From Bacillus_BA songklensis (GTDB lineage: Bacteria; Bacillota; Bacilli; Bacillales; Bacillaceae_H), in NCBI RefSeq assembly GCF_042649685.1, contig NZ_JBHRZT010000052.1, forward strand, positions 558,001-622,000: a DNA stretch of 64,000 bases, read 5' to 3'. Positions 33,127 to 42,195 of the stretch are shown here, in pieces (within the stretch, counting starts at the first letter, position 1; each line of letters starts with the position of its first letter). The notes under the pieces were generated by a model. It worked only from the letters and a program-made list of their open reading frames with translations. It ran no database searches and was not told the origin of the DNA. The position numbers and the translations under genes are program-made.

Positions 33127-34530
33127 ATGAGTGTAAATAAAAAATCTGTGGAACAAATTGTTCAGGCTATTGGCGGCAAAGATAATATTGCAGCCGCTAC
33201 CCACTGCGTCACTCGCTTGCGCTTTGCCTTACAAGATGAGAGCAAAGTGGATAAAGAGGCGCTTGAAAATATTGATCTTGTAAAGGGCTCATTCTCTGCA
33301 AACGGTCAGTTTCAGGTCGTGATCGGGCAGGGCACCGTTGATAAAGTATATAACGAAATGGTTCAGATGACAGGAATCGGTCAAGCAACTAAGCAAGAGA
33401 TTAAGGATGCCGCTGCACAAAATTTAAATCCGCTGCAACGGGCGATTAAGACATTGGCGGACATTTTCATCCCGATTTTGCCAGCCATCGTAACAGCCGG
33501 TTTATTAATGGGGATTAATAACGTTTTAACCGGCCCTGGCATTTTCTTTGATGAAAAAGCATTAGTGGATGTGTATCCAAAGTGGAAAGACTTTGCAAGC
33601 ATTATTAACTTAATTGCGAATACAGCATTCGTATTTTTACCAGGATTAATCGGTTGGTCTGCTGTGAACAAATTTGGCGGAAACCCGCTGTTGGGGATCG
33701 TTCTTGGTTTGATGTTAGTGCACCCTGATCTTTTAAACGCATGGAGTTACGGTGCAGCAAAAGAAATTCCAACATGGAACTTATTCGGCTTTGAAATTCA
33801 AAAAGTTGGTTATCAAGGTCAAGTATTGCCCGTATTAGTTGCTTCTTACGTATTAGCGAAACTTGAAATTTTCTTGAAAAAGCGTATTCCGGATGCATTC
33901 CAGTTGTTGCTTGTAGCACCAATTGCCTTATTGTTGACTGGTTTTCTTTCATTCATTGCAATCGGACCGATTACATTTACCATTGCTAAAGTGATTACTT
34001 CTGCCGTTGTAGGTATTTTCCACGCTGTTCCTGTGTTAGGCGGATTGCTTTACGGCGGTCTTTATGCTCCGCTTGTTATTACAGGTATGCACCATACGTT
34101 CTTAGCCGTTGACCTGCAATTGATCGGCAGCACAGGCGGAACATTCTTATGGCCGATGGTTGCTCTATCAAACATCGCACAAGGTTCTGCAGCATTAGCG
34201 ATGATGTTTGTATTAAAAGATGAAAAGCTGAAAGGTTTATCCTTAACATCTGCAATCTCAGCTTATCTTGGAATTACAGAACCGGCGATGTTCGGTGTGA
34301 ACTTACGCTTCCGCTTTGCCTTTATCTCAGCGATCGTCGGATCAGCGCTTGCAGGCATGGTTATTACAATGAATGGCGTACAAGCACCATCTATCGGTGT
34401 CGGCGGCCTGCCTGCCTTCTTATCCATCTTCCCGCAAAATTGGGGAGCATTCTTTATCGGCATGGCGATTGCGATCGTCGTTCCAGCTGTGTTGACATTT
34501 GTATTCGGCAAATTGCGTAAAAACAAATAA
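33127..34530 (+). CDS. treP: PTS trehalose-specific EIIBC component (TreP)
   Basis: 467 residues (B. subtilis 470). The N-terminal EIIB domain carries the phosphorylated Cys in THCVTRLRF (about residue 27). The EIIC domain from about residue 105 is polytopic with the ITEPAMFG loop and HHTFLAVD near the sugar site. There is no EIIA domain, as in B. subtilis, where the glucose EIIA supplies it. Imports trehalose as trehalose-6-phosphate for TreA. Confidence 0.92.
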   Translation: MSVNKKSVEQIVQAIGGKDNIAAATHCVTRLRFALQDESKVDKEALENIDLVKGSFSANGQFQVVIGQGTVDKVYNEMVQMTGIGQATKQEIKDAAAQNLNPLQRAIKTLADIFIPILPAIVTAGLLMGINNVLTGPGIFFDEKALVDVYPKWKDFASIINLIANTAFVFLPGLIGWSAVNKFGGNPLLGIVLGLMLVHPDLLNAWSYGAAKEIPTWNLFGFEIQKVGYQGQVLPVLVASYVLAKLEIFLKKRIPDAFQLLLVAPIALLLTGFLSFIAIGPITFTIAKVITSAVVGIFHAVPVLGGLLYGGLYAPLVITGMHHTFLAVDLQLIGSTGGTFLWPMVALSNIAQGSAALAMMFVLKDEKLKGLSLTSAISAYLGITEPAMFGVNLRFRFAFISAIVGSALAGMVITMNGVQAPSIGVGGLPAFLSIFPQNWGAFFIGMAIAIVVPAVLTFVFGKLRKNK

Positions 34531-34539
34531 TGAAACATG

Positions 34540-34562
34540 GAGCCTGCGAAAGAAGCAGGCTC
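34540..34562 (+). other. Small hairpin after treP
   Basis: GAGCCTGC and GCAGGCTC; no T-run, so more likely an RNA-processing or stabilising stem than a terminator. A second stem GATACCATCG...CGATGGTATC lies at about 34588-34634. Confidence 0.5.
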
Positions 34563-34641
34563 TAAGGATTATGATAAGAAAAGCCAACGATACCATCGAA
34601 CATAAAAGCATATAGCTTGTTCACGATGGTATCGTATCTTG

Positions 34642-34680
34642 CTTTATCCCGCATTAACGGGCAGTAAGCCCCCCACTGAT
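34642..34680 (+). repeat. ATCCCGCATTAAC-type intergenic repeat, copy 2
   Basis: CTTTATCCCGCATTAACGGG then CAGTAAGCCCCCCACTGATG; counterpart of the sequence at 16688. Inner CCCG/CGGG stem. Confidence 0.6.
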
Positions 34681-34733
34681 GGAAGTTTCCTTTATAGAGC
34701 ATACATACAGCGGAATATTAGGAGTTGGTGTGA

Positions 34734-36413
34734 ATGAGTAAAACGTGGTGGAAAGAAAGCGTTGTGTATCAAGTCTATCCCAGAAGCTTTATGGACAGTA
34801 ATGGTGACGGCATTGGCGATTTGCGAGGTATTATTTCCAAGCTTGATTATTTGAAAAAACTAGGGATTGATGTGATTTGGCTATCTCCTGTTTACAAATC
34901 ACCTAATGATGATAACGGATATGATATTAGCGATTATCAAAATATTATGGATGAATTCGGCACGATGGCCGATTGGGAAGATCTTCTGTCCGAAGTACAT
35001 AAACGCGGGATGAGGCTTATTATGGATCTTGTTGTCAATCATAGTTCCGACGAGCATCCATGGTTTGTGGAAGCAAAAAAATCGAAGGACAACCCATACC
35101 GTGACTATTATATATGGCGTCCCGGCAAAGATGGAAAAGAGCCGAACAACTGGTATTCCAATTTCGGGGGTTCAGCATGGCAGTATGACGAAGCAACGGG
35201 TGAATATTATTTACATCTCTTTTCTAAAAAACAGCCTGATTTAAACTGGGCAAATCCGAAGCTTCGAAAAGAAGTGTATGACATGATGAAATGGTGGCTC
35301 GATAAGGGCATTGATGGTTTCCGTATGGATGTTATCAATTTTATTTCAAAACCGGAAGAGCTGCCTGACGGTGAGCCCAAGCCCGGGAAAAAGTATGCAT
35401 CCGGCAGCAAATATTATCGAAACGGCCCTCATATTCACGACTATTTGCAAGAAATGAATCGTGAAGCCCTTTCCTCCTATGATGTGATGACAGTCGGAGA
35501 GATGCCTGGGGTCACACCGGAATTGGCCCGACTTTATACAGATGAAGATCGTAAAGAAGTAAACATGGTGTTTCAGTTTGAACACATGGGGCTAGATAAC
35601 GGTCCAAACGGAAAATGGGATTTAAAGCCGCTTAACTTGCTGGACTTAAAGCAGAACTTGACAAAGTGGCAAAAAGCGCTGGAAGAAAAGGGATGGAACA
35701 GTCTTTACTTCAATAATCACGATCAGCCGCGTTCAGTGTCACGCTTTGGAAATGACAAAGAATACCGCGTGGAATCAGCGAAAATGCTCGCCACCCTTCT
35801 TCATATGATGAAAGGCACTCCTTATGTCTATCAGGGAGAAGAAATCGGAATGACCAATGTTCGCTTTGAATCAATCGACGATTATCGTGATATTGAAATC
35901 ATGAACATGTATCAGGAACAAAAGGAAGATGGAATTCCTGAAGAACAAATCATGGAAAGCATTTATGCAAAAGGACGCGATAACTCGAGAACACCAATGC
36001 AGTGGAATGCAAGTCCAAATGCCGGATTTACAACAGGAACGCCATGGATTAAAGTCAACCCGAATTATCATGAAGTGAACGCTGAGCAGGCGATGGCAGA
36101 TCCGGACTCCGTTTACCATTATTACCGCAAACTCATTCAACTTCGAAAAGAGCAGGACATTATTGTGTACGGAGATTATGAATTGCTTTTAGAGGATCAT
36201 CCGGAGATTTTTGCTTATAAACGTACACTGGACGGGCAAACGCTGCTGGTTGTTTGTAATTTTTTCGGAAAGAAGCCGGTGTTTGGATTGCCGGATACGA
36301 TTGAATATAATTCTGCACAATTATTGATCAGCAACTATGCAGTAGATGAAACAGAGACGATCCATACAATCAAGTTAAAACCTTATGAAACAAGAGTATA
36401 CTTACTTAAATAA
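34734..36413 (+). CDS. Oligo-1,6-glucosidase-type alpha-glucosidase (GH13, MalL-like)
   Basis: 559 residues. GH13 catalytic residues are visible: nucleophile Asp199 in GFRMDV, acid/base Glu256 in VGEMPG, and the NNHDQPR transition-state Asp. Val200 right after the nucleophile is the residue that marks alpha-1,6 (isomaltose/oligo-1,6) specificity in this family. It lies between treP and treA, so the operon may handle isomaltose-type sugars or trehalose-derived oligosaccharides. Cytoplasmic, no signal peptide. Confidence 0.82.
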   Translation: MSKTWWKESVVYQVYPRSFMDSNGDGIGDLRGIISKLDYLKKLGIDVIWLSPVYKSPNDDNGYDISDYQNIMDEFGTMADWEDLLSEVHKRGMRLIMDLVVNHSSDEHPWFVEAKKSKDNPYRDYYIWRPGKDGKEPNNWYSNFGGSAWQYDEATGEYYLHLFSKKQPDLNWANPKLRKEVYDMMKWWLDKGIDGFRMDVINFISKPEELPDGEPKPGKKYASGSKYYRNGPHIHDYLQEMNREALSSYDVMTVGEMPGVTPELARLYTDEDRKEVNMVFQFEHMGLDNGPNGKWDLKPLNLLDLKQNLTKWQKALEEKGWNSLYFNNHDQPRSVSRFGNDKEYRVESAKMLATLLHMMKGTPYVYQGEEIGMTNVRFESIDDYRDIEIMNMYQEQKEDGIPEEQIMESIYAKGRDNSRTPMQWNASPNAGFTTGTPWIKVNPNYHEVNAEQAMADPDSVYHYYRKLIQLRKEQDIIVYGDYELLLEDHPEIFAYKRTLDGQTLLVVCNFFGKKPVFGLPDTIEYNSAQLLISNYAVDETETIHTIKLKPYETRVYLLK

Positions 36414-36431
36414 CAAATGGTGGTGGAAGAG

Positions 36432-38117
36432 ATGAAACATCCTTGGTGGAAAAAAGCAGTTGTATACCAAATCTATCCGAAAAGTTTTTATGATACAAAG
36501 GGCAATGGTGTCGGCGATTTGCCGGGCATTATTGAAAAGCTAGACTATTTAAAAGAGTTGGGTGTGGACGTCATTTGGCTTACGCCAATCTATAAGTCGC
36601 CTCAGCGTGACAACGGATATGACATCAGTGACTACTATAACATTCACGAAGAATACGGAACGATGGAAGATTTCGATCGTTTGCTGGATGGGGCACATGA
36701 ACGCGGCATTAAAATCATCATGGACATTGTGGTGAATCATACATCGACAGAACATGAATGGTTCAAGCAAGCCAGTTCTTCAAAGGACAACCCGTACCGT
36801 GACTTTTATATTTGGCGCGACGGAAAGGAAGATGGCAGCGAGCCGACGAACTGGGAGTCCAAATTTGGCGGTTCTGCCTGGAAGTATGATGAAAAAACAG
36901 GGCAATATTATTTGCACTTGTTTGATGTGACGCAGGCAGATTTAAACTGGGAAAATGAAGAAGTGCGCCAAAAGGTATATGAAATGATGACATTCTGGTT
37001 TGAGAAAGGAGTCGACGGCTTCCGTTTGGATGTCATCAACTTAATCTCGAAAGATCAGCGCTTCCCGGATGATGACGGGTCTGTACCTCCTGGAGACGGA
37101 CGCAAATTTTATACGGACGGCCCTAGAGTCCATGAGTTTTTACAGGAGACCAACCGTGAAGTATTTTCGAAATATGATGCCATGACAGTCGGCGAAATGT
37201 CATCGACAACAATTGATCATTGTATCAAGTATTCCAATCCGGATCGCCATGAGTTGAGCATGACCTTTAACTTCCATCACTTAAAAGTGGATTATCCGAA
37301 TGGTGACAAATGGACTGTCGCTGATTTTGATTTCCTTGCGTTAAAACGCATCCTTTCTACATGGCAGGTTGAAATGAACAAAGGGGGCGGCTGGAACGCG
37401 TTGTTCTGGTGCAACCACGATCAGCCCCGCATCGTTTCCCGTTACGGCAATGACGGAGAATACCGTACGGAATCAGCGAAAATGTTGGCAACATCGATTC
37501 ATATGATGCAGGGAACACCTTACATTTATCAAGGTGAAGAAATTGGGATGACGAATCCGAAGTTTGACCGCATTGAAGATTACCGCGATGTGGAATCGTT
37601 AAACATTTATAAGCTTAAACGTGAGCAGGGCTTAAGCGATGAAGAGATTATCGCCATCCTGAAACAAAAATCACGCGACAATTCACGAACGCCGGTTCAA
37701 TGGAATGATCAGCCGAATGCTGGTTTTACGACAGGCACACCGTGGATTCCTGTCGCATCGAATTATCCGGAAATTAATGTAGAAAATGCGTTGAACGATA
37801 AAAATTCAGTATTTTACCACTATCAAAAGCTGATTCAACTGCGTAAGCAATATGACATTATCACCGACGGCGATTATCAGCTGATTTTGGCCGATCACCC
37901 GGACATTTTTGCATATGTACGCAATGGAGAAAATGAAAAACTGCTCGTCGTCAACAATTACTATGGCAAAGAAACAACGTTCGAATTGCCTGGTGAAGTA
38001 GATGTAGAAGGATATAACAGTGAGATTTTGATTTCCAACTATGATGACTCAATCAATGACGTGAAAAAAGTAACGCTGCGTCCTTACGAGTCGATTGTGT
38101 ATCATTTGAAGAAATAA
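36432..38117 (+). CDS. treA: Trehalose-6-phosphate hydrolase (TreA)
   Basis: 561 residues from ATG 36432, exactly the B. subtilis TreA length; an in-frame ATG at 36417 lacks an RBS, while GGTGGAAGAG precedes 36432. GH13 residues: nucleophile in GFRLDVINLISKDQRF, acid/base in VGEMSST, NHDQPRIVSRYG. Splits trehalose-6-phosphate into glucose and glucose-6-phosphate. About half identical in style to the upstream paralogue, suggesting old duplication. Confidence 0.92.
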   Translation: MKHPWWKKAVVYQIYPKSFYDTKGNGVGDLPGIIEKLDYLKELGVDVIWLTPIYKSPQRDNGYDISDYYNIHEEYGTMEDFDRLLDGAHERGIKIIMDIVVNHTSTEHEWFKQASSSKDNPYRDFYIWRDGKEDGSEPTNWESKFGGSAWKYDEKTGQYYLHLFDVTQADLNWENEEVRQKVYEMMTFWFEKGVDGFRLDVINLISKDQRFPDDDGSVPPGDGRKFYTDGPRVHEFLQETNREVFSKYDAMTVGEMSSTTIDHCIKYSNPDRHELSMTFNFHHLKVDYPNGDKWTVADFDFLALKRILSTWQVEMNKGGGWNALFWCNHDQPRIVSRYGNDGEYRTESAKMLATSIHMMQGTPYIYQGEEIGMTNPKFDRIEDYRDVESLNIYKLKREQGLSDEEIIAILKQKSRDNSRTPVQWNDQPNAGFTTGTPWIPVASNYPEINVENALNDKNSVFYHYQKLIQLRKQYDIITDGDYQLILADHPDIFAYVRNGENEKLLVVNNYYGKETTFELPGEVDVEGYNSEILISNYDDSINDVKKVTLRPYESIVYHLKK

Positions 38118-38145
38118 GGGAAAGTCTTTCTATACAAGGAATCTT

Positions 38146-38175
38146 TTGACTTAGTTGAAGGTTTATCTGTAAAAT
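38146..38175 (+). promoter_or_regulatory. Internal promoter for treR
   Basis: TTGACT (38146-38151), 18-bp spacer, TAAAAT (38170-38175). Confidence 0.55.
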
Positions 38176-38196
38176 ATATAAAAGGTTCATTTCGTC

Positions 38197-38237
38197 AGAG
38201 GGGGCTAACGTGCAAAACGGCATGTTGGCCCTCCTTT
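38197..38237 (+). terminator. Hairpin between treA and treR
   Basis: AGAGGGGGCTAACGTGC and GCATGTTGGCCCTCCTTT. Because it lies after the treR promoter it may act as an attenuator as well as the treA terminator. Confidence 0.6.
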
Positions 38238-38293
38238 ATAATGATTAGCGGAACGAACCGCTTAAAGCTACGATGATATGCGGTGATGAGACG

Positions 38294-39010
38294 ATGAGAA
38301 CTAACAAATATTTAACCATTTATGATGAAATTGTAGAAAAAATCCAAAGCGGACAGTTAAAACCCAATACGAAGCTGCCGTCAGAAAATGAGCTGGTCGA
38401 GCAATATGATACATCACGTGAGACGATTCGAAAAGCGTTAACAATGCTTTCACAAAACGGCTATATTCAAAAAATAAGAGGAAAAGGTTCGTTTGTATTA
38501 GATGTAAGCAAATTTGATTTTCCGATTTCCGGTCTTGTGAGCTTTAAAGAATTGGCGCAAAAAATGGGGAAGCCGTGGAAAACGATCGTGTACGAATTCG
38601 CCCTTATGAAACCGGATGATTATTTGCAGCAGCATCTAAATGTCACGAATAAAGACAATGTATGGAAAGTGCTACGGGCACGCGAGATGGATGGAGAGCG
38701 CATTATTTTGGACAAAGCTTTTTTTAATAAAAAATATGTTCCTATCCTCACACGCGAGATTTGCGAGGGCTCTATTTACGAGTATCTTGAACATGACATG
38801 GAATTAAAAATCAGCTTTGCCAAGAAAGAAATTTTTGTCGATGAGCCGACAGAGGAAGATCAAAAATATTTGGATTTAAAAGATTATAACCATATTGTGG
38901 TGGTCAAAAACTATGTCTATTTAGAAGATGCCAGTCTATTTGAATACACGGAATCACGCCATCGGCTTGATAAGTTCCGATTTGTAGATTTTGCGAGAAG
39001 AGGTCACTAA
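38294..39010 (+). CDS. treR: Trehalose operon repressor TreR (GntR family)
   Basis: 238 residues from ATG 38294, the same as B. subtilis TreR. N-terminal winged helix (LPSENELVEQYDTSRETIRKAL) and UTRA effector domain. Binds the TTGTATATACAA sites upstream of treP and is released by trehalose-6-phosphate. Confidence 0.92.
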   Translation: MRTNKYLTIYDEIVEKIQSGQLKPNTKLPSENELVEQYDTSRETIRKALTMLSQNGYIQKIRGKGSFVLDVSKFDFPISGLVSFKELAQKMGKPWKTIVYEFALMKPDDYLQQHLNVTNKDNVWKVLRAREMDGERIILDKAFFNKKYVPILTREICEGSIYEYLEHDMELKISFAKKEIFVDEPTEEDQKYLDLKDYNHIVVVKNYVYLEDASLFEYTESRHRLDKFRFVDFARRGH

Positions 39011-39012
39011 AA

Positions 39013-39045
39013 GAAGGCAAGCCAGTTTATACGGGCTTGCCTTTA
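39013..39045. terminator. Bidirectional terminator between treR and yugI
   Basis: GGCAAGCC and GGGCTTGCC with T/A runs on both sides; convergent genes. Confidence 0.8.
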
Positions 39046-39077
39046 TCTATTGATGAAGTATTAAAAAACGCAGCAGG

Positions 39078-39527
39078 TTATCCGCGTCTTCCGCCTCTAC
39101 CGCCCCGTTTTGTTTCGGTGCCGCGTTTAAGGGAAGATAAATTCTCTTCACTAGTCTTTAAAAAACGAGCCATTTTATCTTCGAAACTTTCCTTTGGTTG
39201 GAAATTGCTTTTTGAACGGAAGTCTTTGGAATGGCTATTAACTCTTCCCTGGCGTGGTGGACGTTGGGAATAAGCAGAGGCTCGTCCTTCGGGTCTATCT
39301 ATAGCTTTTTTGATGGACAAGGCAATTTTTCCGTCTTTCTCACTAATCACTTTTACTTCAATCTGGTCGCCTACCTTGAGATGGTCATTAACGTCTTTTA
39401 CATAGCTATCTGCTACCTCGCTGATATGCACAAGACCTGTTGAGCCTCCCGGTAATTCTACGAATGCTCCAAAATTAGTGATACCTGTTACTTTACCTTG
39501 TACCTTGCTGCCTACTTCGATTGACAT
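39078..39527 (-). CDS. yugI: S1-domain RNA-binding general stress protein 13 (YugI)
   Basis: 149 residues. An N-terminal S1 domain (about residues 1-72: GSKVQGKVTGITNFGAFVEL...HISEV) is followed by a basic, Arg/Gly-rich tail ending KRGGRGGRRG. Ribosome-associated in B. subtilis. The minus-strand promoter TTGATA-18-TATAAT lies at 39566-39595. GAGGGGGAAC precedes the ATG. Confidence 0.87.
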   Translation of the reverse strand: MSIEVGSKVQGKVTGITNFGAFVELPGGSTGLVHISEVADSYVKDVNDHLKVGDQIEVKVISEKDGKIALSIKKAIDRPEGRASAYSQRPPRQGRVNSHSKDFRSKSNFQPKESFEDKMARFLKTSEENLSSLKRGTETKRGGRGGRRG

Positions 39528-39845
39528 AAAAAAATGTTCCCCCTCAATAATGTTAAAAACAATTCATTATAACAAATAGAGGGAAGTAATATCAATTGGA
39601 GTTATTTTCTCTTTTTATTCTAATCCGTCCTCCTAACAATATCCTTTACATTTTGAGCATTAGTTTTCCATCGAATTGTTTTTCCAAATTTTATTTTGGG
39701 ATATTCAAAAATCAACACTATTATTTAACAGAGCCTAAACTATTAAAGATAGTCAGGAGTTTTCGATTGTATATATTTAGAAACTAATTTATGATAAAAA
39801 TGGATAATATTACCTTAAAGAGACGAAAAGATGGGAGAGAGAAGG
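39528..39845. other. Gene-free stretch between yugI and the SLH hydrolase
   Basis: Apart from the yugI promoter, AT-rich sequence with no repeat, hairpin or ORF that I can support. Confidence 0.5.
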
Positions 39846-41801
39846 GTGAAGAAAAAAATAAAGTGGAAGAAAGCGGCACCGGCTTTGCTGGCAGCGGCCA
39901 TTGGAACAAGCGGTGTGATGATGCCTGAAACAAGCGGATTAGTTGCAGTTGCTCATGCGGAAGAACCGGCTCCAACCATTGCCCCCATGAATTACGAGCA
40001 AGCAGCCAGTACATTTATGACGGCTGCTTCGAAAGGAAATTGGGAAGGGGCATATGCGTTATTCAATGAAACATTGAAAAAGCATGTTCCTGCAGAAGTT
40101 TTTCAAAAGGTTTGGGAAGCGAAAACAGCTCCTTTCGGTAAATTAGGGAAGCCATTATCCATTAAAAGGGAAACAAACAGTGTTCATACAAATGTAGTGA
40201 TGACCTATGAAGCGGAGAAATTCCCGATGGATATCACCATTAACTTCGATAAGGATGGCAATATCGATGATTTTTATATCCCTTTCTATTATACGCCTGC
40301 CAGCCAGTACAAGGAGCCGCCTTATGAAAAGAAAGAAAACTATGTGGAAAAAGACATCACGATAGGGGAGGGAGAATTGGCTCTTCCCGGTACTTTAACA
40401 ATACCAAAAGGGGAAGGGCCTTTTCCGGTAGTGGTCCTTGTGCACGGGTCCGGTCCTAACGATAAGGACGAGTCCCTTTATTCTATGAAGCCTTTTCGCG
40501 ATATTGCGGTAGGATTGGCAAATAGAAATATTGCCGTGCTTCGTTATGAAAAAGTAACGAGAGAACATCATATTAAGTCAGGGATGAACCAGAAGCTGAC
40601 CATCCAGGAGGAAACGATTAACGATGCGGTAAAAGCTGTCCATCTGCTGCAAACACTTCCTCAAATAGATAAAAACCAGATGTATGTACTGGGACACAGC
40701 CAAGGAGGCTATGCACTACCGCGCATTTTAGAAGCCGATCATGAACATCAGATTGCCGGGGGAATCGTTGTCTCGGGACCGAGCGGCAAATTTCAAGACC
40801 TCATGTTGTGGCAGCAGCAGGATGCACTGGAAAGGGCCCAAGAACAAGGGGCACCTTCTGAGCAGCTGGAGGCATTAAAAGCCAATCTTGCGTTCTGGGA
40901 GCAGCAAATAGCCCTGATCAATGACCCGAAATATTCAAAGGATCACATCCCAAAAGAATTTCGACTTCCAAACGCGTATTGGTGGTACGAGCTTCGTGAC
41001 TATGTGCCGACACAATTGGCAGCGAAGCAAAAGGTGCCTCTTCTCATGATGCAAGGAGGAAAAGATTTGCAGGTGGCGCCCTCCCACATCAATGAGTGGA
41101 AAGCCGCTTTAGCCAATCGCGATAACGTTACGTATAAACAATATCCGAACCTCATTCACTTGCTCGTCAACTATGCCGGAGAGCCTGACTATTCAGAATA
41201 CGCGATTCCTGCCAATGTTCCGGAAAACTTCATTCAACATATTGCAAATTGGATAAAAGGGGGAAAACGCCCAGTTTCCTTCTCCGATGTAAAAGAGGAA
41301 TTCTGGGCATATGAAGAGATTCAGTTTGCGGCAGAAGAAGGCTATGTGAACGGATACCCGGATGGTACCTTCCAGCCGAATCAAAATGTCACGAGAGCCC
41401 AGGCGGCAAAGCTTATCGCCAATGCCATCGGATTTAAGGAAGAAAAGGTTACTGATCAAACAGCATTTACAGATATACCGGAAGATAATGAGTTTCTTCC
41501 ATATGTCCGCTTCTTAAAGCAAAAAGGCATCATGTCAGGCTACAAAGACGGAACATTTAAACCAGAGGAGAAGTTAACGCGTGCCCAAATGGCCAAATTG
41601 GTGGCAATGGCGTTTCAATTAAAAGGCCATTCGGCCAAGCCGTTTAAAGATGTACCAAATGGTCACTGGGCAGCTGATTATATTGATGCGTTAACGGTGA
41701 ACGGCATTGCCACGGGGAAACCGGATGGAACGTTTGCCCCGAACGAGAAAGTAACGCGTGCCCAGGCGGCGGCCTTTTTGTATCGTGCTCTTCAACATTA
41801 A
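39846..41801 (+). CDS. S-layer-anchored alpha/beta hydrolase with DUF3887-like domain
   Basis: 651 residues from GTG 39846 (GGAGAG 6 bp upstream; ATG 39831 is an alternative). Signal peptide ends AVAHAEE. A DUF3887-like region (about 45-145) is followed by an alpha/beta hydrolase with VVLVHGSGPNDKD, nucleophile Ser in GHSQGGYAL, Asp in MMQGGKDLQV and His in NLIHLLV. Three SLH repeats fill the last 190 residues (NGYPDGTFQPNQNVTRAQ type). A wall-bound esterase or peptidase; substrate unknown. Confidence 0.85.
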   Translation: MKKKIKWKKAAPALLAAAIGTSGVMMPETSGLVAVAHAEEPAPTIAPMNYEQAASTFMTAASKGNWEGAYALFNETLKKHVPAEVFQKVWEAKTAPFGKLGKPLSIKRETNSVHTNVVMTYEAEKFPMDITINFDKDGNIDDFYIPFYYTPASQYKEPPYEKKENYVEKDITIGEGELALPGTLTIPKGEGPFPVVVLVHGSGPNDKDESLYSMKPFRDIAVGLANRNIAVLRYEKVTREHHIKSGMNQKLTIQEETINDAVKAVHLLQTLPQIDKNQMYVLGHSQGGYALPRILEADHEHQIAGGIVVSGPSGKFQDLMLWQQQDALERAQEQGAPSEQLEALKANLAFWEQQIALINDPKYSKDHIPKEFRLPNAYWWYELRDYVPTQLAAKQKVPLLMMQGGKDLQVAPSHINEWKAALANRDNVTYKQYPNLIHLLVNYAGEPDYSEYAIPANVPENFIQHIANWIKGGKRPVSFSDVKEEFWAYEEIQFAAEEGYVNGYPDGTFQPNQNVTRAQAAKLIANAIGFKEEKVTDQTAFTDIPEDNEFLPYVRFLKQKGIMSGYKDGTFKPEEKLTRAQMAKLVAMAFQLKGHSAKPFKDVPNGHWAADYIDALTVNGIATGKPDGTFAPNEKVTRAQAAAFLYRALQH

Positions 41802-41806
41802 AGAAA

Positions 41807-41880
41807 ATATGAATCCACATAAATGATGTGACATGAGAAGAAAACCTCATGTCACATCATTTACCCATAAGCATGTGCTT
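41807..41880 (+). repeat. Hairpin repeat copy 10 (forward)
   Basis: TATGAATCCACATAA and stem AAATGATGTGACATGAG / CTCATGTCACATCATTT, 5 bp after the hydrolase stop. It faces copy 11 across 170 bp; the middle has no ORF. Confidence 0.8.
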
Positions 41881-42049
41881 TTTCCATTTTCCACTGGTAC
41901 CTTGTTTTAAAATCGGTATGTGAGCACATTGTCTCCATTGATGCTTTTTATGCTATTTAAGATTTTTCTGTTCTCTCACCTTGAATGAGCTTACAAAGGT
42001 TAATAATTTAACACTAGTCTTCGCCTACGATCCTCTTCAAGGTTTTTGG

Positions 42050-42192
42050 ATTTATCATCCTGAATAAACGAAAAAGGTCTTCGTATAAGCCTTGGCCGAG
42101 GGACCGTAAGGTAAATCGGTCAAGGCTTATGCGTAAAGAATTTAGCATGGGCGGTGTTTGTCCATGCTAAATTCTTTATGTGGATTCATATA
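42050..42192 (-). repeat. Hairpin repeat copy 11 (reverse)
   Basis: On the minus strand: TATATGAATCCACATAA, stem AAAGAATTTAGCATGG / CCATGCTAAATTCTTT, CGCATAAGCCTTGACC...CCAAGGCTTATACGAAGACC. It begins 3 bp after the stop codon of the aldo/keto reductase, in the sense orientation. Confidence 0.85.
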
Positions 42193-42195
42193 ATC

